This document shows positions 7,640-15,994 of a stretch of 32,572 bases of DNA, one piece after another; the first letter of the stretch is position 1, and every line of letters starts with the position of its first letter. Origin of the DNA: Myxococcota bacterium (GTDB lineage Bacteria > Myxococcota_C > UBA6777); assembly GCA_023150835.1 (NCBI GenBank), contig JAKLKB010000069.1:1-32572 (forward strand), given 5' to 3'. The position numbers were made by a program, and so were the translations under genes. The notes under the pieces are model-generated. The model did no database searches. It had not been told where the DNA came from and saw only the letters and a list, made by a program, of their open reading frames with translations.

Positions 7640-8968
7640 TCAATCACGGGGAGGACCGAAGGATTCAGGGGTTTTGTGGGTTGGTTCTTCTACTTTTTCT
7701 CTCGCAGGACTTGGAAAGGCTGTCTTCTTTTGCAAACCAACGGGTGTGGAGGCTTGTGGATGGGTGCTTGTTGTTTTGGGTGCGCTGTTCTGTGTTGCGG
7801 ATCTTTGTGCTTTTGCTGGCAGACGGTTCTTGACTGTAGGTTTGCGTGCTTTTGCTGGCAGACGGTTCTTGACTGTAGGTTTGCGTGCTTTTTTGGCCTT
7901 CGATACTTTTTTGGCCTTCGGTGCGCGCCAAACGCTCCAATCGCCGTGCTTTTTGCCTTCGCGGTATTCGCCTTCCATCGACCATGTGCCGCTTTCATTC
8001 CAGCACTTCCACTTTCCGTGCAGGTTTCCTGATTCGTAATGTGCCTCGCGTTTTTTCTGACCGTTTGCAAACCATTCAAGCTCGACTCCGTGGCGTTTTC
8101 CCTTGATCTCTTGATAATCTCTTTTCTTTTTTCCATTGGGGTAAAAAGCGATCCATCGGTTCATTTCTTTTTCCAGATCGCGTTCTAGAAGTGTTTGTTT
8201 TTTCCCTTTTTTGTAGATCACCGTCTGCTGGCGCTTGCGCTTCCCTTCGGCGAAAAAGACTGTGGTTTCGCGATCATTCAAGAAGCGCTTCGAGGGTCCG
8301 TGAAGCTTTCCTTTTGCGTAATGGCGTTCCCACAACAACTTGCCTTGTTTATCCCATACTTTCCAGATACCGTCTCGCTTTCCATGCAGAAAAGATTGCT
8401 CTGTCTGCGCCTTACCGTTTGCAAAGAAGGCTGTGGTGAGTCCGTGTAACCGGCCTTCTTTGTAGTGTCGAACAAGCCGTGTCTGGCCGTTTTTGTAGAA
8501 GCTCGCCCACTGGCCCTCTCGCTTTCCGCTGCGGAAGCTATACACGAGGCGTTTTTGCCCGTTGCGGAAGAGCAGCGTACCCTCTCGGTATGAAGGACGT
8601 TTGGCCGACGAAGAAAGCGCGGTACGAGTCTGTTCTTTGGAGCGCTGTGTGGTGGCATCAAGGCGCGTGGCGCGGTCTTTCGTTTGAGTCGGGTGCTGTG
8701 GGATATCCGTTGCGCGTGGGTTCGGCTTGGGCGCGTTGTTTGCGGGCGTTGTCATGGGCGCTTGAGATGGTCGCGCAGCAGGCGATTGGAGCGTGGCTTT
8801 GGACGAAAGCAGGTCTGCAACGTCTGCTTTTTCTTGGTGTGCTTGGGCCTTGGCGCTTTCGGACGTGTCTGTTTGTGGCTTGCAACCTTGCAAGGCCACT
8901 CCGTGAACTCCGACAAAGCTCATCAGTCCCCATGCCATCCATTGATGAAGTGTTTTCTTGGATCTCAT
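7640..8968 (-). CDS. MORN-repeat lipoprotein (YwqK-like repeats)
   Basis: A 442-residue protein. The ATG at 8968 is preceded by AGGAGA; the frame runs open to 9226 but upstream starts lack a site and would bury the signal peptide. The lipobox is LQGC with Cys29. Residues 30-126 are an Ala/Thr/Lys linker. Residues about 127-345 carry seven to eight MORN_2-type repeats of the form NGqkr...y.sGkrhG, for example NGQTRLVRHYKEGRLHG and NGQKKREAHYESGNLHG; the middle repeat near FAEGKRKR is irregular. The C-terminus is a very basic Lys/Arg/Ala tail containing a 13-residue unit repeated exactly twice. MORN_2 proteins are often labelled 'antitoxin' by homology to YwqK, but a lipidated repeat protein with no toxin neighbour is more likely a surface or periplasmic binding scaffold. 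The partner is unknown. Confidence 0.88.
   Translation of the reverse strand: MRSKKTLHQWMAWGLMSFVGVHGVALQGCKPQTDTSESAKAQAHQEKADVADLLSSKATLQSPAARPSQAPMTTPANNAPKPNPRATDIPQHPTQTKDRATRLDATTQRSKEQTRTALSSSAKRPSYREGTLLFRNGQKRLVYSFRSGKREGQWASFYKNGQTRLVRHYKEGRLHGLTTAFFANGKAQTEQSFLHGKRDGIWKVWDKQGKLLWERHYAKGKLHGPSKRFLNDRETTVFFAEGKRKRQQTVIYKKGKKQTLLERDLEKEMNRWIAFYPNGKKKRDYQEIKGKRHGVELEWFANGQKKREAHYESGNLHGKWKCWNESGTWSMEGEYREGKKHGDWSVWRAPKAKKVSKAKKARKPTVKNRLPAKARKPTVKNRLPAKAQRSATQNSAPKTTSTHPQASTPVGLQKKTAFPSPAREKVEEPTHKTPESFGPPRD
7808..7885 (-). repeat. 39-bp exact tandem duplication inside the MORN lipoprotein gene
   Basis: Two adjacent identical 39-bp units encode the 13-residue block KARKPTVKNRLPA twice in the basic C-terminal tail. 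The unit keeps the frame. Exact identity points to a recent duplication. Confidence 0.95.
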
Positions 8969-9510
8969 CGCACTTCTCCTTTTGTCGTTTCCGACTTTAC
9001 GGCTCTTTGCTCTCATCTTTCTTGCGTCTCTTTCAGAAAGACCCGATCCATCCGACCCACATACACTTTCCACAAGCGCCTCTTTGAGAGGAGAGAGACA
9101 CAACCTTTGTGCCTCTCCAAACAAGCCAGCCGAGCCTTTTTTCAAGCCACCTGCGGCCTGACACCCACCAAGAAACACCCTTTTCGCGAATCGCGTTTGC
9201 GCTGGAGATGAATTGACCTCGAACACTCGATGAACACGGTCTGCTGTTCCCGCCCTCCCTGTTCATGGGATCTTCACAGATCGCCGCGTTCGCCGCATCA
9301 TTCGTGCGCCACGTCACAGCCGCCCTTTGCGTTTCCGCACAGATCACCAAGCCTCCCCCGTGATCCGCCCCGCAGCCCCCACCACCCATCCACTAGGCAA
9401 CGCCTTGAAAAACAAAGAAGAAACAACCCGCTCCTTTGTAAACGCGCCTCTCGTTCACGGATCTTTCGCCATCCACGACGAGCGCACCAAACGATCCCCT
9501 CCGCCACCCG
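8969..9510. other. 542-bp intergenic region without a convincing gene
   Basis: It lies between two leftward genes. Short open frames on both strands here lack ribosome sites and recognisable protein character. It presumably holds the MORN gene promoter, which I could not place. The right end contains part of a short direct duplication described separately. No family A or B repeat was seen. Confidence 0.5.
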
Positions 9511-9538
9511 CTATGGACGCACCAAACGATCCCCTTCG
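9482..9538. repeat. Short direct duplication at the 3' end of the PH-protein gene
   Basis: An 18-bp block (CGCACCAAACGATCCCCT) occurs at 9483-9500 and 9518-9535, a period of 35 bp. The right copy encodes the last residues (GDRLVRP) of the PH-domain protein. The left copy lies just past its stop codon and is out of frame, as after a small tandem duplication that moved or created the stop. Confidence 0.75.
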
Positions 9539-9960
9539 CGGCGTAGATGGGGGCATCGCGCCAACAGCTCCGTCAAAAAGCGCTCCCGCTCCAAAGGAGA
9601 GATCATCACGCCAAATCGGCCTTCTACATGGATGTGCAGTCGATCCAAAGACAAAGCCGGACTCGATAAGGGATTGTTGGTGGGTTCGACCTTGGTGATC
9701 TCTCTGTAAGGGATGCGGTATCGCAATACACCGCTGCGCACAAGCAAGAGATCTTTTTCGAGCGCATAATACAACGGAAACAACACTGTCACACACAACA
9801 GCACCACAAATCCAAGCCCACCAACGCCCGTCCACCGAGACCATCCCGGAACAAACCACCAAACAAACACCGCGCTCGTCAACGACAAAGCCAACGCTGC
9901 GCACAACACCACCGCCAACCAAGTATCCACCTTCGACGCGAAACGAACTTCTTCTAACAT
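9511..9960 (-). CDS. Small membrane protein with bacterial PH domain (bPH_4/YyaB-like)
   Basis: A 149-residue protein. The ATG at 9960 is chosen for its ideal AGGAGG site; the frame runs open to 10053, but that part overlaps the upstream gene. Residues about 17-37 and 45-66 are two transmembrane segments. After them, 'LLVRSGVLRYRIPYREITKVEPTNN' leads into a compact beta-rich domain ending with a helix, 'SPLERERFLTELLARCP'. This layout is characteristic of YyaB-type bacterial PH domains, whose role is not established. The gene starts 52 bp after the stop of the phosphatidyltransferase gene on the same strand, so co-transcription is likely. A lipid-membrane context is suggestive but unproven. 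The C-terminus is abrupt, next to a short duplication. Confidence 0.8.
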   Translation of the reverse strand: MLEEVRFASKVDTWLAVVLCAALALSLTSAVFVWWFVPGWSRWTGVGGLGFVVLLCVTVLFPLYYALEKDLLLVRSGVLRYRIPYREITKVEPTNNPLSSPALSLDRLHIHVEGRFGVMISPLERERFLTELLARCPHLRREGDRLVRP

Positions 9961-10012
9961 CTTGACCTCCTTGAAGAACCGACCCAAAAGCCCAACACCC
10001 CGACCTATCCGA

Positions 10013-10648
10013 TCAGCGGCTCTCTGAATGGCTTGTCTTGGCTGCTTGCACAAGACGAAGTTGAAAAAACAAGTAATCCAACATCGCCCACAGCGACGTC
10101 GGGTACAGCAACAAAAACGGGAGATGCCACCACTGCAAGGTTAGGGCGGTTTGCATCCACAATGTGCGAGGCGTCAACACAAACGAAACCACACACAAAA
10201 ATTGAATGGAAGTCACGATCTTCCCCGAAAGTCGGGCTTTAAATCGCGTTCGGATCTGGCTCATCTCGACATCACGACGAAAAAACAACAAAAACAACGG
10301 AATCGCCACAAGCACAAACACATCGCGCAACACCAACCCCACGATCATCCAAGGCCACAACATCCCACGCCACAACGCTGCAACCAAGAAAAAAAACACA
10401 AACAGCTTGTCGGCGATCGGATCAAGCGCCACACCGATCCCCGACTCTTGTTTCAAAAAGCGTGCAATCAAGCCGTCCAAAAAGTCCGTGACCGCTGCAA
10501 AAACCCCCAACACCAACAAAAACGGCAGCGAATCAAACGTCACCAACACCAACGGACTCACCACAATCCGCGAAAGAGTCAACAAGTTGGGGATCTGAAA
10601 GATCTCTTTCCACAAAACAACCTCCACATCGCCCGATAATAGGGGCAT
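10013..10648 (-). CDS. CDP-alcohol phosphatidyltransferase (PgsA-like)
   Basis: A 211-residue integral membrane enzyme. The full family motif is intact: Asp55, Asp58, Gly59, Ala62, Arg63, Gly72, Asp76 and Asp80 in the D-x2-DG-x2-AR-x8-G-x3-D-x3-D pattern. The segment IPNLLTLSRI before it is typical of PgsA. About five to six hydrophobic helices follow. Such enzymes move a phosphatidyl group from CDP-diacylglycerol to an alcohol such as glycerol-3-phosphate at the inner membrane. Which alcohol is used cannot be told: PgsA is the closest pattern, and a cardiolipin-type role is possible. The start is uncertain. ATG at 10648 has AGAGG about 10 nt upstream; TTG at 10615 has GGAGG 5 nt upstream and would give an N-terminus more like PgsA. 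The PH-domain gene follows. Confidence 0.9.
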   Translation of the reverse strand: MPLLSGDVEVVLWKEIFQIPNLLTLSRIVVSPLVLVTFDSLPFLLVLGVFAAVTDFLDGLIARFLKQESGIGVALDPIADKLFVFFFLVAALWRGMLWPWMIVGLVLRDVFVLVAIPLFLLFFRRDVEMSQIRTRFKARLSGKIVTSIQFLCVVSFVLTPRTLWMQTALTLQWWHLPFLLLYPTSLWAMLDYLFFQLRLVQAAKTSHSESR

Positions 10649-10680
10649 TCAACATCTGCCTCTTTTTCAAAACATCCCCG

Positions 10681-10710
10681 ATACTAGGCCGAGTCCTACA
10701 TCGAAAACAA
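10681..10710 (-). promoter_or_regulatory. Possible sigma70 promoter of the phosphatidyltransferase gene
   Basis: On the minus strand TTGTTT (10710-10705) is separated by 18 bp from TAGTAT (10686-10681), about 35 bp upstream of the ATG at 10648. Match to consensus is partial, so this is a candidate only. Confidence 0.3.
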
Positions 10711-10740
10711 GCCCCTCTAACCACACATCCATCCGTTGAA

Positions 10741-10862
10741 TGGGGCGCTGCCCCAAACCCCGCCATAGAGCGCGGCTCCCTTGACCCCGTATAGGCGAAG
10801 AGATCACCGTTTTTCAAACCAACGATGCTGTCGCTTGAACTGCCGCGAACACGGGTTTTTTT
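10741..10862 (+). repeat. Dispersed repeat family A, copy 1
   Basis: A 122-bp element: it begins TGGGGCGCTGCCCCAAACCC, has a central arm block CGGCTCCCTTGACCCCGTAT, then TTTTTCAAACCAACGA, and ends CGAACACGGG with a T-run. It has the same length and order as the copy at 13661-13782. The central palindrome is partly decayed here. The T-run end falls about 190 bp upstream of the aminopeptidase start. Confidence 0.88.
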
Positions 10863-11050
10863 GAAAAAAGTGCCAACCCTATCACAATTCACTCAGCCTT
10901 TTTGCGCCTCTCGTTTTTCCAACCCAGCTTCTTTTCGCAACCCCTCCACACGGCCTTGCCCCACGCCACAAGATCCGCTACCGTTTTGCCCGCAGTTCCT
11001 CGACGCTCCCTCAAGCGCAAACCGTTTTTCCCCCAACCAAGAGGCCCACG

Positions 11051-13636
11051 ATGCTCCGACGATGGCTTTCCCTTTTCCTACCCGCGTTGCTCCTTGCTTC
11101 CCAAGCCAACGCAGACCACACCCAGCACAAGGTCAAACACGCACGCCTCGCTCCGTTCGCCCCCAAAAGCACTCCACCCCGTTATGCACGCGATCTCCCC
11201 TACCTGATCCAGCACCTCCGACTCGATCTCACCATCCACCCCCGCACGAAACGCATCCAAGGCGAAGCTCAATTGCGCATGAGCGCCAACGCTCGCCCCC
11301 TCTCCGAGATATCTCTTGACGCTGCCGAACTCCAGATTCAACAGATCTGGGTCAATCAACGGCTCGTCCGATGGGTCGGTCAAGATCACAAACTACACAT
11401 TCAACTCGGCGCAACATTTGGCCCAAAACAACCTTTTATCGTACGAATCACCTACCACGCTACTCCACGCACCGGGCTTCATTTCGTACACCCTGATAAA
11501 GATTACCCAAACAAACCTATGGTTGTTTTTTCTCAAGGAGAAAGCCAATACAATCGCTTTTGGTATCCTTCTTTTGATACAACAAATATGCGCTTTACTT
11601 CCGAAACTCGTTTTACTGTTCCCAAGGGCCTCGATGTCATCACCAATGGCCGCCTGATCTCGCGCACAACACAAGGCGAATGGACGACCGTCCATCACCT
11701 GATGGAACAAACCCATGTGAACTACCTTCTGTCTGTGGTTATCGGAAAATTCGCTGTGTACGCTCAATCATGGGACGGGATCCCGATTCGTAGCTTTGTC
11801 CATCCAAATGACCTCCACAAAGCACTTCGCTCTTTCCAAAATACACCTGACATGATGAAGTTTTTTTCTGAAAAACTTGCCTTTCGTTATCCTTATGCAA
11901 AGTACGATCAAGTGACGGTCCCTGATTTTGTGGCCGGTGGAATGGAGAATATCAGCGCCACGACGCTTACAGACGGAACCCTTCACGATGAGCGCGCTCA
12001 CCTTGACCGCCGCAGCGATGATCTTGTCGCTCACGAACTCGCGCACCAATGGTTCGGCGACCTGTTGACCTGCAAAGACTGGAGCCACATCTGGCTGAAC
12101 GAAAGCTTTGCCACTTACTTTAACCACCTCTACACCGAACACAGATTCGGGCGCGATGAATTTGACGCCCAGCGCTTGTTTTCACGCGAACGCTACCTGC
12201 ATCACTCCCCCTACCAACGGCCCATCGTCACACGGCGCTACTTCCATCCAAGCGATGTTTTCGATGGACACTCTTATCCCAAAGGAGCCGCTGTCTTGCA
12301 CATGATCCGCCGCCGCCTCGGTGAGGCGCTTTGGTGGAAAGCCATCCAACACTACGTCAGACGCCATGCCTTCGGACTGGTCGAAACGGATGATCTTCGT
12401 CGTGCTCTTGAAGATATCAGCGGAGACAATTGGGAACCTTTTTTTGACCAATGGATCTATCGTGCAGGGCACCCAGTCCTTGATTTTTCTTGGAAATACG
12501 ATGCAAAAAACAAGACCGTCACCGCAACCATTCAACAAAAAACCAAGCAGCCTTATACCCTTGAAACCGCGCTGACGATCTTCAATGCGGCCCAAGCCCG
12601 CCGCATCCTCCCCATCTCGCTGCATAAACCCAACGAAACCATCACCTTCCCCGCCCATCAACGCCCGCAGCTCATCGAGTTCGACGCCTCCTCCGACCTG
12701 CTCGCCGTGATCACTGCCCAAAAAAGCTGGCAAGAATCGCTCTTTCAGCTTCAACACGGCTCAAGCCTTCTCAGTCGCCTGCGTGCAGCGCGCTCCTTGC
12801 GCAAGCACCCCAACCAAGAGACCGTGCGCACGGCCTTAAAGCAGACGATTCTCCAAGAAAACCTCCATTGGAGCCTACGCAGCGAAGCCGCCCACACCCT
12901 CGCTCACCTACGCCAAGAGGCCGATTGCATCATCCTCCAAACCGCACTCCACGTCAAAGAAGCCCGAACACGCGCCGCCATCGCTCACGCCTTGGGCCGC
13001 TGCAAACAGATCGCCGATTCTTCCTTTCCTTTGCTTGCAAACCTCCTACGAAACGATATCGGATACTCGGTGCGCTCCGCAGCCACCGCATCCATCGCAG
13101 CCCTTCGCCACGCCTCAACATGGAAACTGCTTCTCGAAGCCTACGCCCAAACACTCGACAACGGAAGTATCCGCATCGCCGCCCTCCAAGGAATGATCGC
13201 GATCGAAGATCCCCGTGCGCTTCCCATCCTCCAACGCTCTCTTCAACGTGGACAACCCCGATTTGTCCGCCTCACCGCACTCACAGGCTTTGCAAAACTC
13301 GCCAAGTTCTTCCGTCACACCCCCCAAGCCGCTGATCTCGACACCCTTTTACCTCACCTCCAAGATCCCGATTCTTTTGTCCGAAATACCACCGTCTATG
13401 CCCTCGGAATCCTCGCCGATACACGAGCCATCCCCCACCTCCGCCGCTTTGCCGAACATGCCCCCACCGCCAATCGCTCCCGCGATACACAGCGCGCCAT
13501 CAAGGCCATCACCCAACAAGACGCTCTCAAACAACGCCTCCAAAGCCTCGGCAGCAGCCTCGAAGCCATCCGAAAAGAACAACGCAAATTGATCCAACGC
13601 CTCAAGAAAATGGAAGGTATTCGCTATCAAAAATAG
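11051..13636 (+). CDS. Secreted M1-family zinc aminopeptidase with C-terminal HEAT repeats
   Basis: An 861-residue protein; the ATG follows AAGAGG at 6-nt spacing. Residues 1-21 are a type I signal peptide (ANA|D). The N-terminal beta domain (about 45-240) leads to the M1 catalytic domain. It has the exopeptidase motif GGMEN at 296-300, HELAH with His328 and His332, Glu329 as the base and Glu351 as the third zinc ligand (HExxH-x18-E), and Tyr409 in SYPKGA, the usual transition-state Tyr. All catalytic residues are intact. Residues about 545-815 are HEAT/PBS-lyase-like helical repeats (for example LPHLQDPDSFVRNTTVYALG), ending in a charged coiled-coil tail. M1 enzymes remove N-terminal residues from peptides. 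The export signal suggests a periplasmic or extracellular nutritional or processing role. The gene stands alone between two family A repeats. Confidence 0.95.
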   Translation: MLRRWLSLFLPALLLASQANADHTQHKVKHARLAPFAPKSTPPRYARDLPYLIQHLRLDLTIHPRTKRIQGEAQLRMSANARPLSEISLDAAELQIQQIWVNQRLVRWVGQDHKLHIQLGATFGPKQPFIVRITYHATPRTGLHFVHPDKDYPNKPMVVFSQGESQYNRFWYPSFDTTNMRFTSETRFTVPKGLDVITNGRLISRTTQGEWTTVHHLMEQTHVNYLLSVVIGKFAVYAQSWDGIPIRSFVHPNDLHKALRSFQNTPDMMKFFSEKLAFRYPYAKYDQVTVPDFVAGGMENISATTLTDGTLHDERAHLDRRSDDLVAHELAHQWFGDLLTCKDWSHIWLNESFATYFNHLYTEHRFGRDEFDAQRLFSRERYLHHSPYQRPIVTRRYFHPSDVFDGHSYPKGAAVLHMIRRRLGEALWWKAIQHYVRRHAFGLVETDDLRRALEDISGDNWEPFFDQWIYRAGHPVLDFSWKYDAKNKTVTATIQQKTKQPYTLETALTIFNAAQARRILPISLHKPNETITFPAHQRPQLIEFDASSDLLAVITAQKSWQESLFQLQHGSSLLSRLRAARSLRKHPNQETVRTALKQTILQENLHWSLRSEAAHTLAHLRQEADCIILQTALHVKEARTRAAIAHALGRCKQIADSSFPLLANLLRNDIGYSVRSAATASIAALRHASTWKLLLEAYAQTLDNGSIRIAALQGMIAIEDPRALPILQRSLQRGQPRFVRLTALTGFAKLAKFFRHTPQAADLDTLLPHLQDPDSFVRNTTVYALGILADTRAIPHLRRFAEHAPTANRSRDTQRAIKAITQQDALKQRLQSLGSSLEAIRKEQRKLIQRLKKMEGIRYQK

Positions 13637-13660
13637 GTGTCAATTGTTGGATAAGTTCGG

Positions 13661-13782
13661 TGGGGCGCTGTCCCATACCCCGCAAGGGAGCGCCGCTCCC
13701 TTGACCCTGTATTGGCGAACAGATCACTGTTTTTCAAACCAACGAAGCTCTCGCTTGAGGCGGCACGAACGCGGGATTTTTT
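13661..13782 (+). repeat. Dispersed repeat family A, copy 2 (best preserved)
   Basis: A 122-bp element colinear with copy 1. It contains the most regular central hairpin, AAGGGAGCG-C-CGCTCCCTT, then TTGACCCTGTATTGGCGAAC, TTTTTCAAACCAACGAAG and a CGAACGCGGG end with a T-run. It begins 24 bp after the aminopeptidase stop codon, so it could act in 3'-end formation of that mRNA, although a terminator role is not shown. Confidence 0.9.
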
Positions 13783-13986
13783 AGGCCAACTACGTCGCTC
13801 CAATATCACCATCGCGAAGAAACGGGCGGTAGGCGCAATCAAGCCGTCATAAAGCTTGACACAAGCTTCTCCTTTCGAGTAAGACTATCGCCGCCCGCGC
13901 TTTGACTCACAACGATCAAACAGGTGTTTTCGTGTGGACGCAACGCAAAGGTTTGGTCGTCTGTTTATGTTTGGAGGTTTTTTCCG

Positions 13987-14382
13987 ATGTCTGTTGGTAC
14001 AAAAAATCGTTCCTTTGTTTCCTTTGTGAAAATGGCTCTTTGGCTTGGTTTGATCGTTTGGATCGCCTCTGCTTGCGTGGGCGTTGATCCGATCTGCACA
14101 AGCGGCGGATGTACACAAAACTGTGTGGGTTCCTCCTGTCCATATACTTGCAAGGGCGGAAATTGCACGCAAAACTGCACGTCAGGAGCCAACTGCAACT
14201 TCTCATGCGAAGGCGGCAACTGCACGCAAAACTGCGCTCCCGGCGCAACCTGCAATATCTCTTGTGCGGGCGGAAACTGCAAGCAAAACTGCGACGCCAC
14301 CAGCACAAACTGCCAAATGCTTTGCACGGGTTCCAACTGCACGCAAAACTGCGCAAGCAACCCTTCCTGCACAGCCGCCTAA
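13987..14382 (+). CDS. Cys-rich repeat lipoprotein
   Basis: A 131-residue protein. The ATG at 13987 has GGAGG 9 nt upstream; a start at 13924 is possible but has no site. The signal ends ASAC, placing the lipidated Cys at residue 30. The mature part is almost wholly five repeats of about 19 residues, of the form C-x-GGNCTQNC-x(4-6)-C-x3-C; CTQNC occurs four times, plus one CKQNC. Cys, Asn, Gly and Thr dominate, and all Cys spacings are regular, which suggests a rigid disulfide-knotted stalk or a metal- or ligand-binding rod. I do not recognise a named family with confidence. The GH114-like lipoprotein gene starts 60 bp downstream with its own strong ribosome site, so both may be made together. 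Function is unknown. Confidence 0.85.
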   Translation: MSVGTKNRSFVSFVKMALWLGLIVWIASACVGVDPICTSGGCTQNCVGSSCPYTCKGGNCTQNCTSGANCNFSCEGGNCTQNCAPGATCNISCAGGNCKQNCDATSTNCQMLCTGSNCTQNCASNPSCTAA

Positions 14383-14442
14383 CAAAAAGCTGACCCCTTG
14401 GGCTGGTTTCTGCTACACTTGCACCATCCAAAGGAGGTCGCG

Positions 14443-15546
14443 ATGAGTTCCATTCTCCCATCCCATCGATCAAATCGCTTGTTCTCGAAGGCTTTTCTTG
14501 CGCTTTGTTTGTTGTTTTGCACTGTGGCCTTCTCTGCTTGTCCCGAAGGTTCGGCCCAAGAGCCAAGCACCGAGAAAACCAACCCCCAAGAGATCGCCAA
14601 CGAGCCACACGAATCTCCCCATCCCATCGAGCTATCCAACGAGACGATCCAAGAAACGTCTCCCCCCGATGCAACGCTCCCCGATCCGCTCCCCGAAGAA
14701 CTCCCCCCCGAGTCCGTCGCAGAAGCCCTTCCGCCCGAAAGATCCACGCCCGAAGAGGCAGTCCCAGAAGCCACCCCCGACAGCTTTTGTGGTGACAAGC
14801 GCTGCGATCCCACCGAAACGCCGCAATCTTGCCCTCAAGATTGCCCTCGCTCGCTCTGGCAACCCAAGCCCGGCACAACGTGGCACTGGCAACTCTCGGG
14901 AAGCCTCGATATGAACGTCAATGCCCAAATGTACGATATCGATCTATTCGATACATCGGCCCAAACCATCGCCCAACTCCAAGCCAAAGGCCGTATCGTA
15001 ATCTGCTATTTTAGCGCGGGTTCTTACGAAGACTGGCGGCCTGACAAAGCCGCCTTTCCTGCCGCCGCCAAGGGCCTCAAAATGGACGGATGGGACGAGC
15101 TTTGGCTCGATATCCGTGCTGCGAGCGTGCGCGATATTATGCGAAAACGTCTCGATCTCGCGCAGCAAAAAGGCTGCAACGGTGTCGAACCTGATAACGT
15201 CGACGGCTACCAAAACAAGACGGGCTTTCCCTTGACCGCCCAAGATCAGCTCGACTTTAACCGCTTTCTCGCCAAAGAATCCCACCAACGCGGCCTATCG
15301 ATCGGCCTCAAAAACGATCTCGACCAAGTAAAACAGCTTGTGGGCGACTTTGATTGGGCCCTCAACGAAGAATGTCTCAGCTACAACGAGTGCAGCCTGC
15401 TCCAACCTTTCCTCGACGCAGGAAAAGCCGTCTTTCATGTCGAATATGATAAGACAAAGTCGCAAGTATGCCCCAAAGTCCCCACAGGATTCAGCAGCAT
15501 GATCAAACATTGGGATCTCGACGCTTGGGCGACCGTCTGTTGGTGA
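14443..15546 (+). CDS. GH114-like (endo-alpha-1,4-polygalactosaminidase-type) lipoprotein
   Basis: A 367-residue protein. The ATG at 14443 follows AAAGGAGG at optimal spacing; the frame opens at 14398 but lacks a site there. The signal ends FSAC with Cys33. Residues 34-115 are a Pro/Glu/Ser-rich linker. A short Cys block, FCGDKRCDPTETPQSCPQDC, comes next, a motif common in myxobacterial exported proteins. Residues about 135-367 form a TIM-barrel hydrolase of the GH114/DUF297 type: WHWQLSG, then YDIDLFDT, GRIVICYFSAGSYEDWRPD, WLDIRA, and GVEPDNVDGY with Glu249, Asp251 and Asp254, then LKND and NEECLSYNEC. Known members cut alpha-1,4-galactosamine polymers in exopolysaccharide or fungal wall material. 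The role here is probably polysaccharide or biofilm degradation. The family call is good; the substrate is inferred. Confidence 0.9.
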   Translation: MSSILPSHRSNRLFSKAFLALCLLFCTVAFSACPEGSAQEPSTEKTNPQEIANEPHESPHPIELSNETIQETSPPDATLPDPLPEELPPESVAEALPPERSTPEEAVPEATPDSFCGDKRCDPTETPQSCPQDCPRSLWQPKPGTTWHWQLSGSLDMNVNAQMYDIDLFDTSAQTIAQLQAKGRIVICYFSAGSYEDWRPDKAAFPAAAKGLKMDGWDELWLDIRAASVRDIMRKRLDLAQQKGCNGVEPDNVDGYQNKTGFPLTAQDQLDFNRFLAKESHQRGLSIGLKNDLDQVKQLVGDFDWALNEECLSYNECSLLQPFLDAGKAVFHVEYDKTKSQVCPKVPTGFSSMIKHWDLDAWATVCW

Positions 15547-15579
15547 GCCTTCGATGTGTGAGGCTTTGCCCCATGCTTC

Positions 15580-15623
15580 ACTTATCAGAGGATCTCGCAA
15601 AACTTATCAGAGGATCTCGCAAA
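15580..15623. repeat. 22-bp exact tandem duplication
   Basis: Two adjacent identical 22-bp units starting ACTTATCAGAGG lie 34 bp after the GH114-like stop codon. Exact identity suggests recent slippage. No function is apparent. Confidence 0.95.
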
Positions 15624-15646
15624 GGCTCTTGAGCAAAGTGCCTTGC

Positions 15647-15834
15647 AAAAAAACACGTGTTCGCGCCCGACCAAGCGGCGCTGTTGTTTCGAGCTGTCCT
15701 GCGGTTACGATCTGCTTGAACGGTCCGCGCCCGACCAAGCGGCGCTGTTGTTGGTTTGAAAAACGTCGGATCTCTCCGCCGATACGGGGTCCAGAGAGCC
15801 GCGCTAAGGAAGTGGGGTTTGGGGCAACGCCCCA
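15647..15834 (-). repeat. Dispersed repeat family A, copy 3 (inverted, internally duplicated)
   Basis: Read on the minus strand it runs TGGGGCGTTGCCCCAAACCC, GACCCCGTATCGGCGG, TTTTTCAAACCAACAACAGC, and ends GAACACGTG with a T-run, in the order of the other copies. It is about 65 bp longer because the distal part is duplicated: the 27-bp block at 15662-15688 recurs at 15726-15752, a period of 64 bp. The central palindrome is degenerate. Confidence 0.85.
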
Positions 15835-15879
15835 TTCAAGAGATTTGAGACAACGCCCCATGCCAAGGGATTTGAGATC

Positions 15880-15994
15880 ATACGAGATCCGCAGGGCGTG
15901 TGATCGCAAAGCGTAGGGGCAGACAGGTGTGGCTGCCCAACAATCGGGTGTCTACGCACGACTCTTCGATCACACATCACACGGATACCGTATA
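15880..15994 (+). repeat. Dispersed repeat family B copy (MITE-like)
   Basis: An element of about 115 bp with the imperfect terminal inverted repeats TACGAGATCCG and CGGATACCGTA, and the palindromic core GTAGGGGCAG...GGCTGCCC at about 15914-15938. Its right part (CACACATCACACGGAT) matches the copy at 26059-26175. It starts about 45 bp from the end of family A copy 3, so the two elements lie almost side by side. Confidence 0.85.

Noticed and set aside
7640-8968. Toxin-antitoxin label for the MORN (YwqK-like) protein
   Set aside because: MORN_2 repeats alone do not make an antitoxin; the protein is lipidated and has no toxin gene beside it.
9033-9389. 118-codon minus-strand frame in the gap upstream of the MORN gene
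   Set aside because: No ribosome site, unusual composition and no recognisable features; treated as noncoding.
8969-9510. Hidden small RNA gene in the 542-bp gap
   Set aside because: No promoter-hairpin-T-run combination could be identified by eye; expression or covariation data would be needed.
13661-13699. Family A hairpin as a rho-independent terminator of the aminopeptidase gene
   Set aside because: The central stem is strong in this copy but has no T-run directly after it, and the stem decays in other copies; the T-run is about 80 bp away.
13856-13885. TTGACA (13856-13861) as promoter for the Cys-repeat lipoprotein
   Set aside because: The -35 match is perfect but the best -10 at allowed spacing (TAAGAC) is poor; not listed as a feature.
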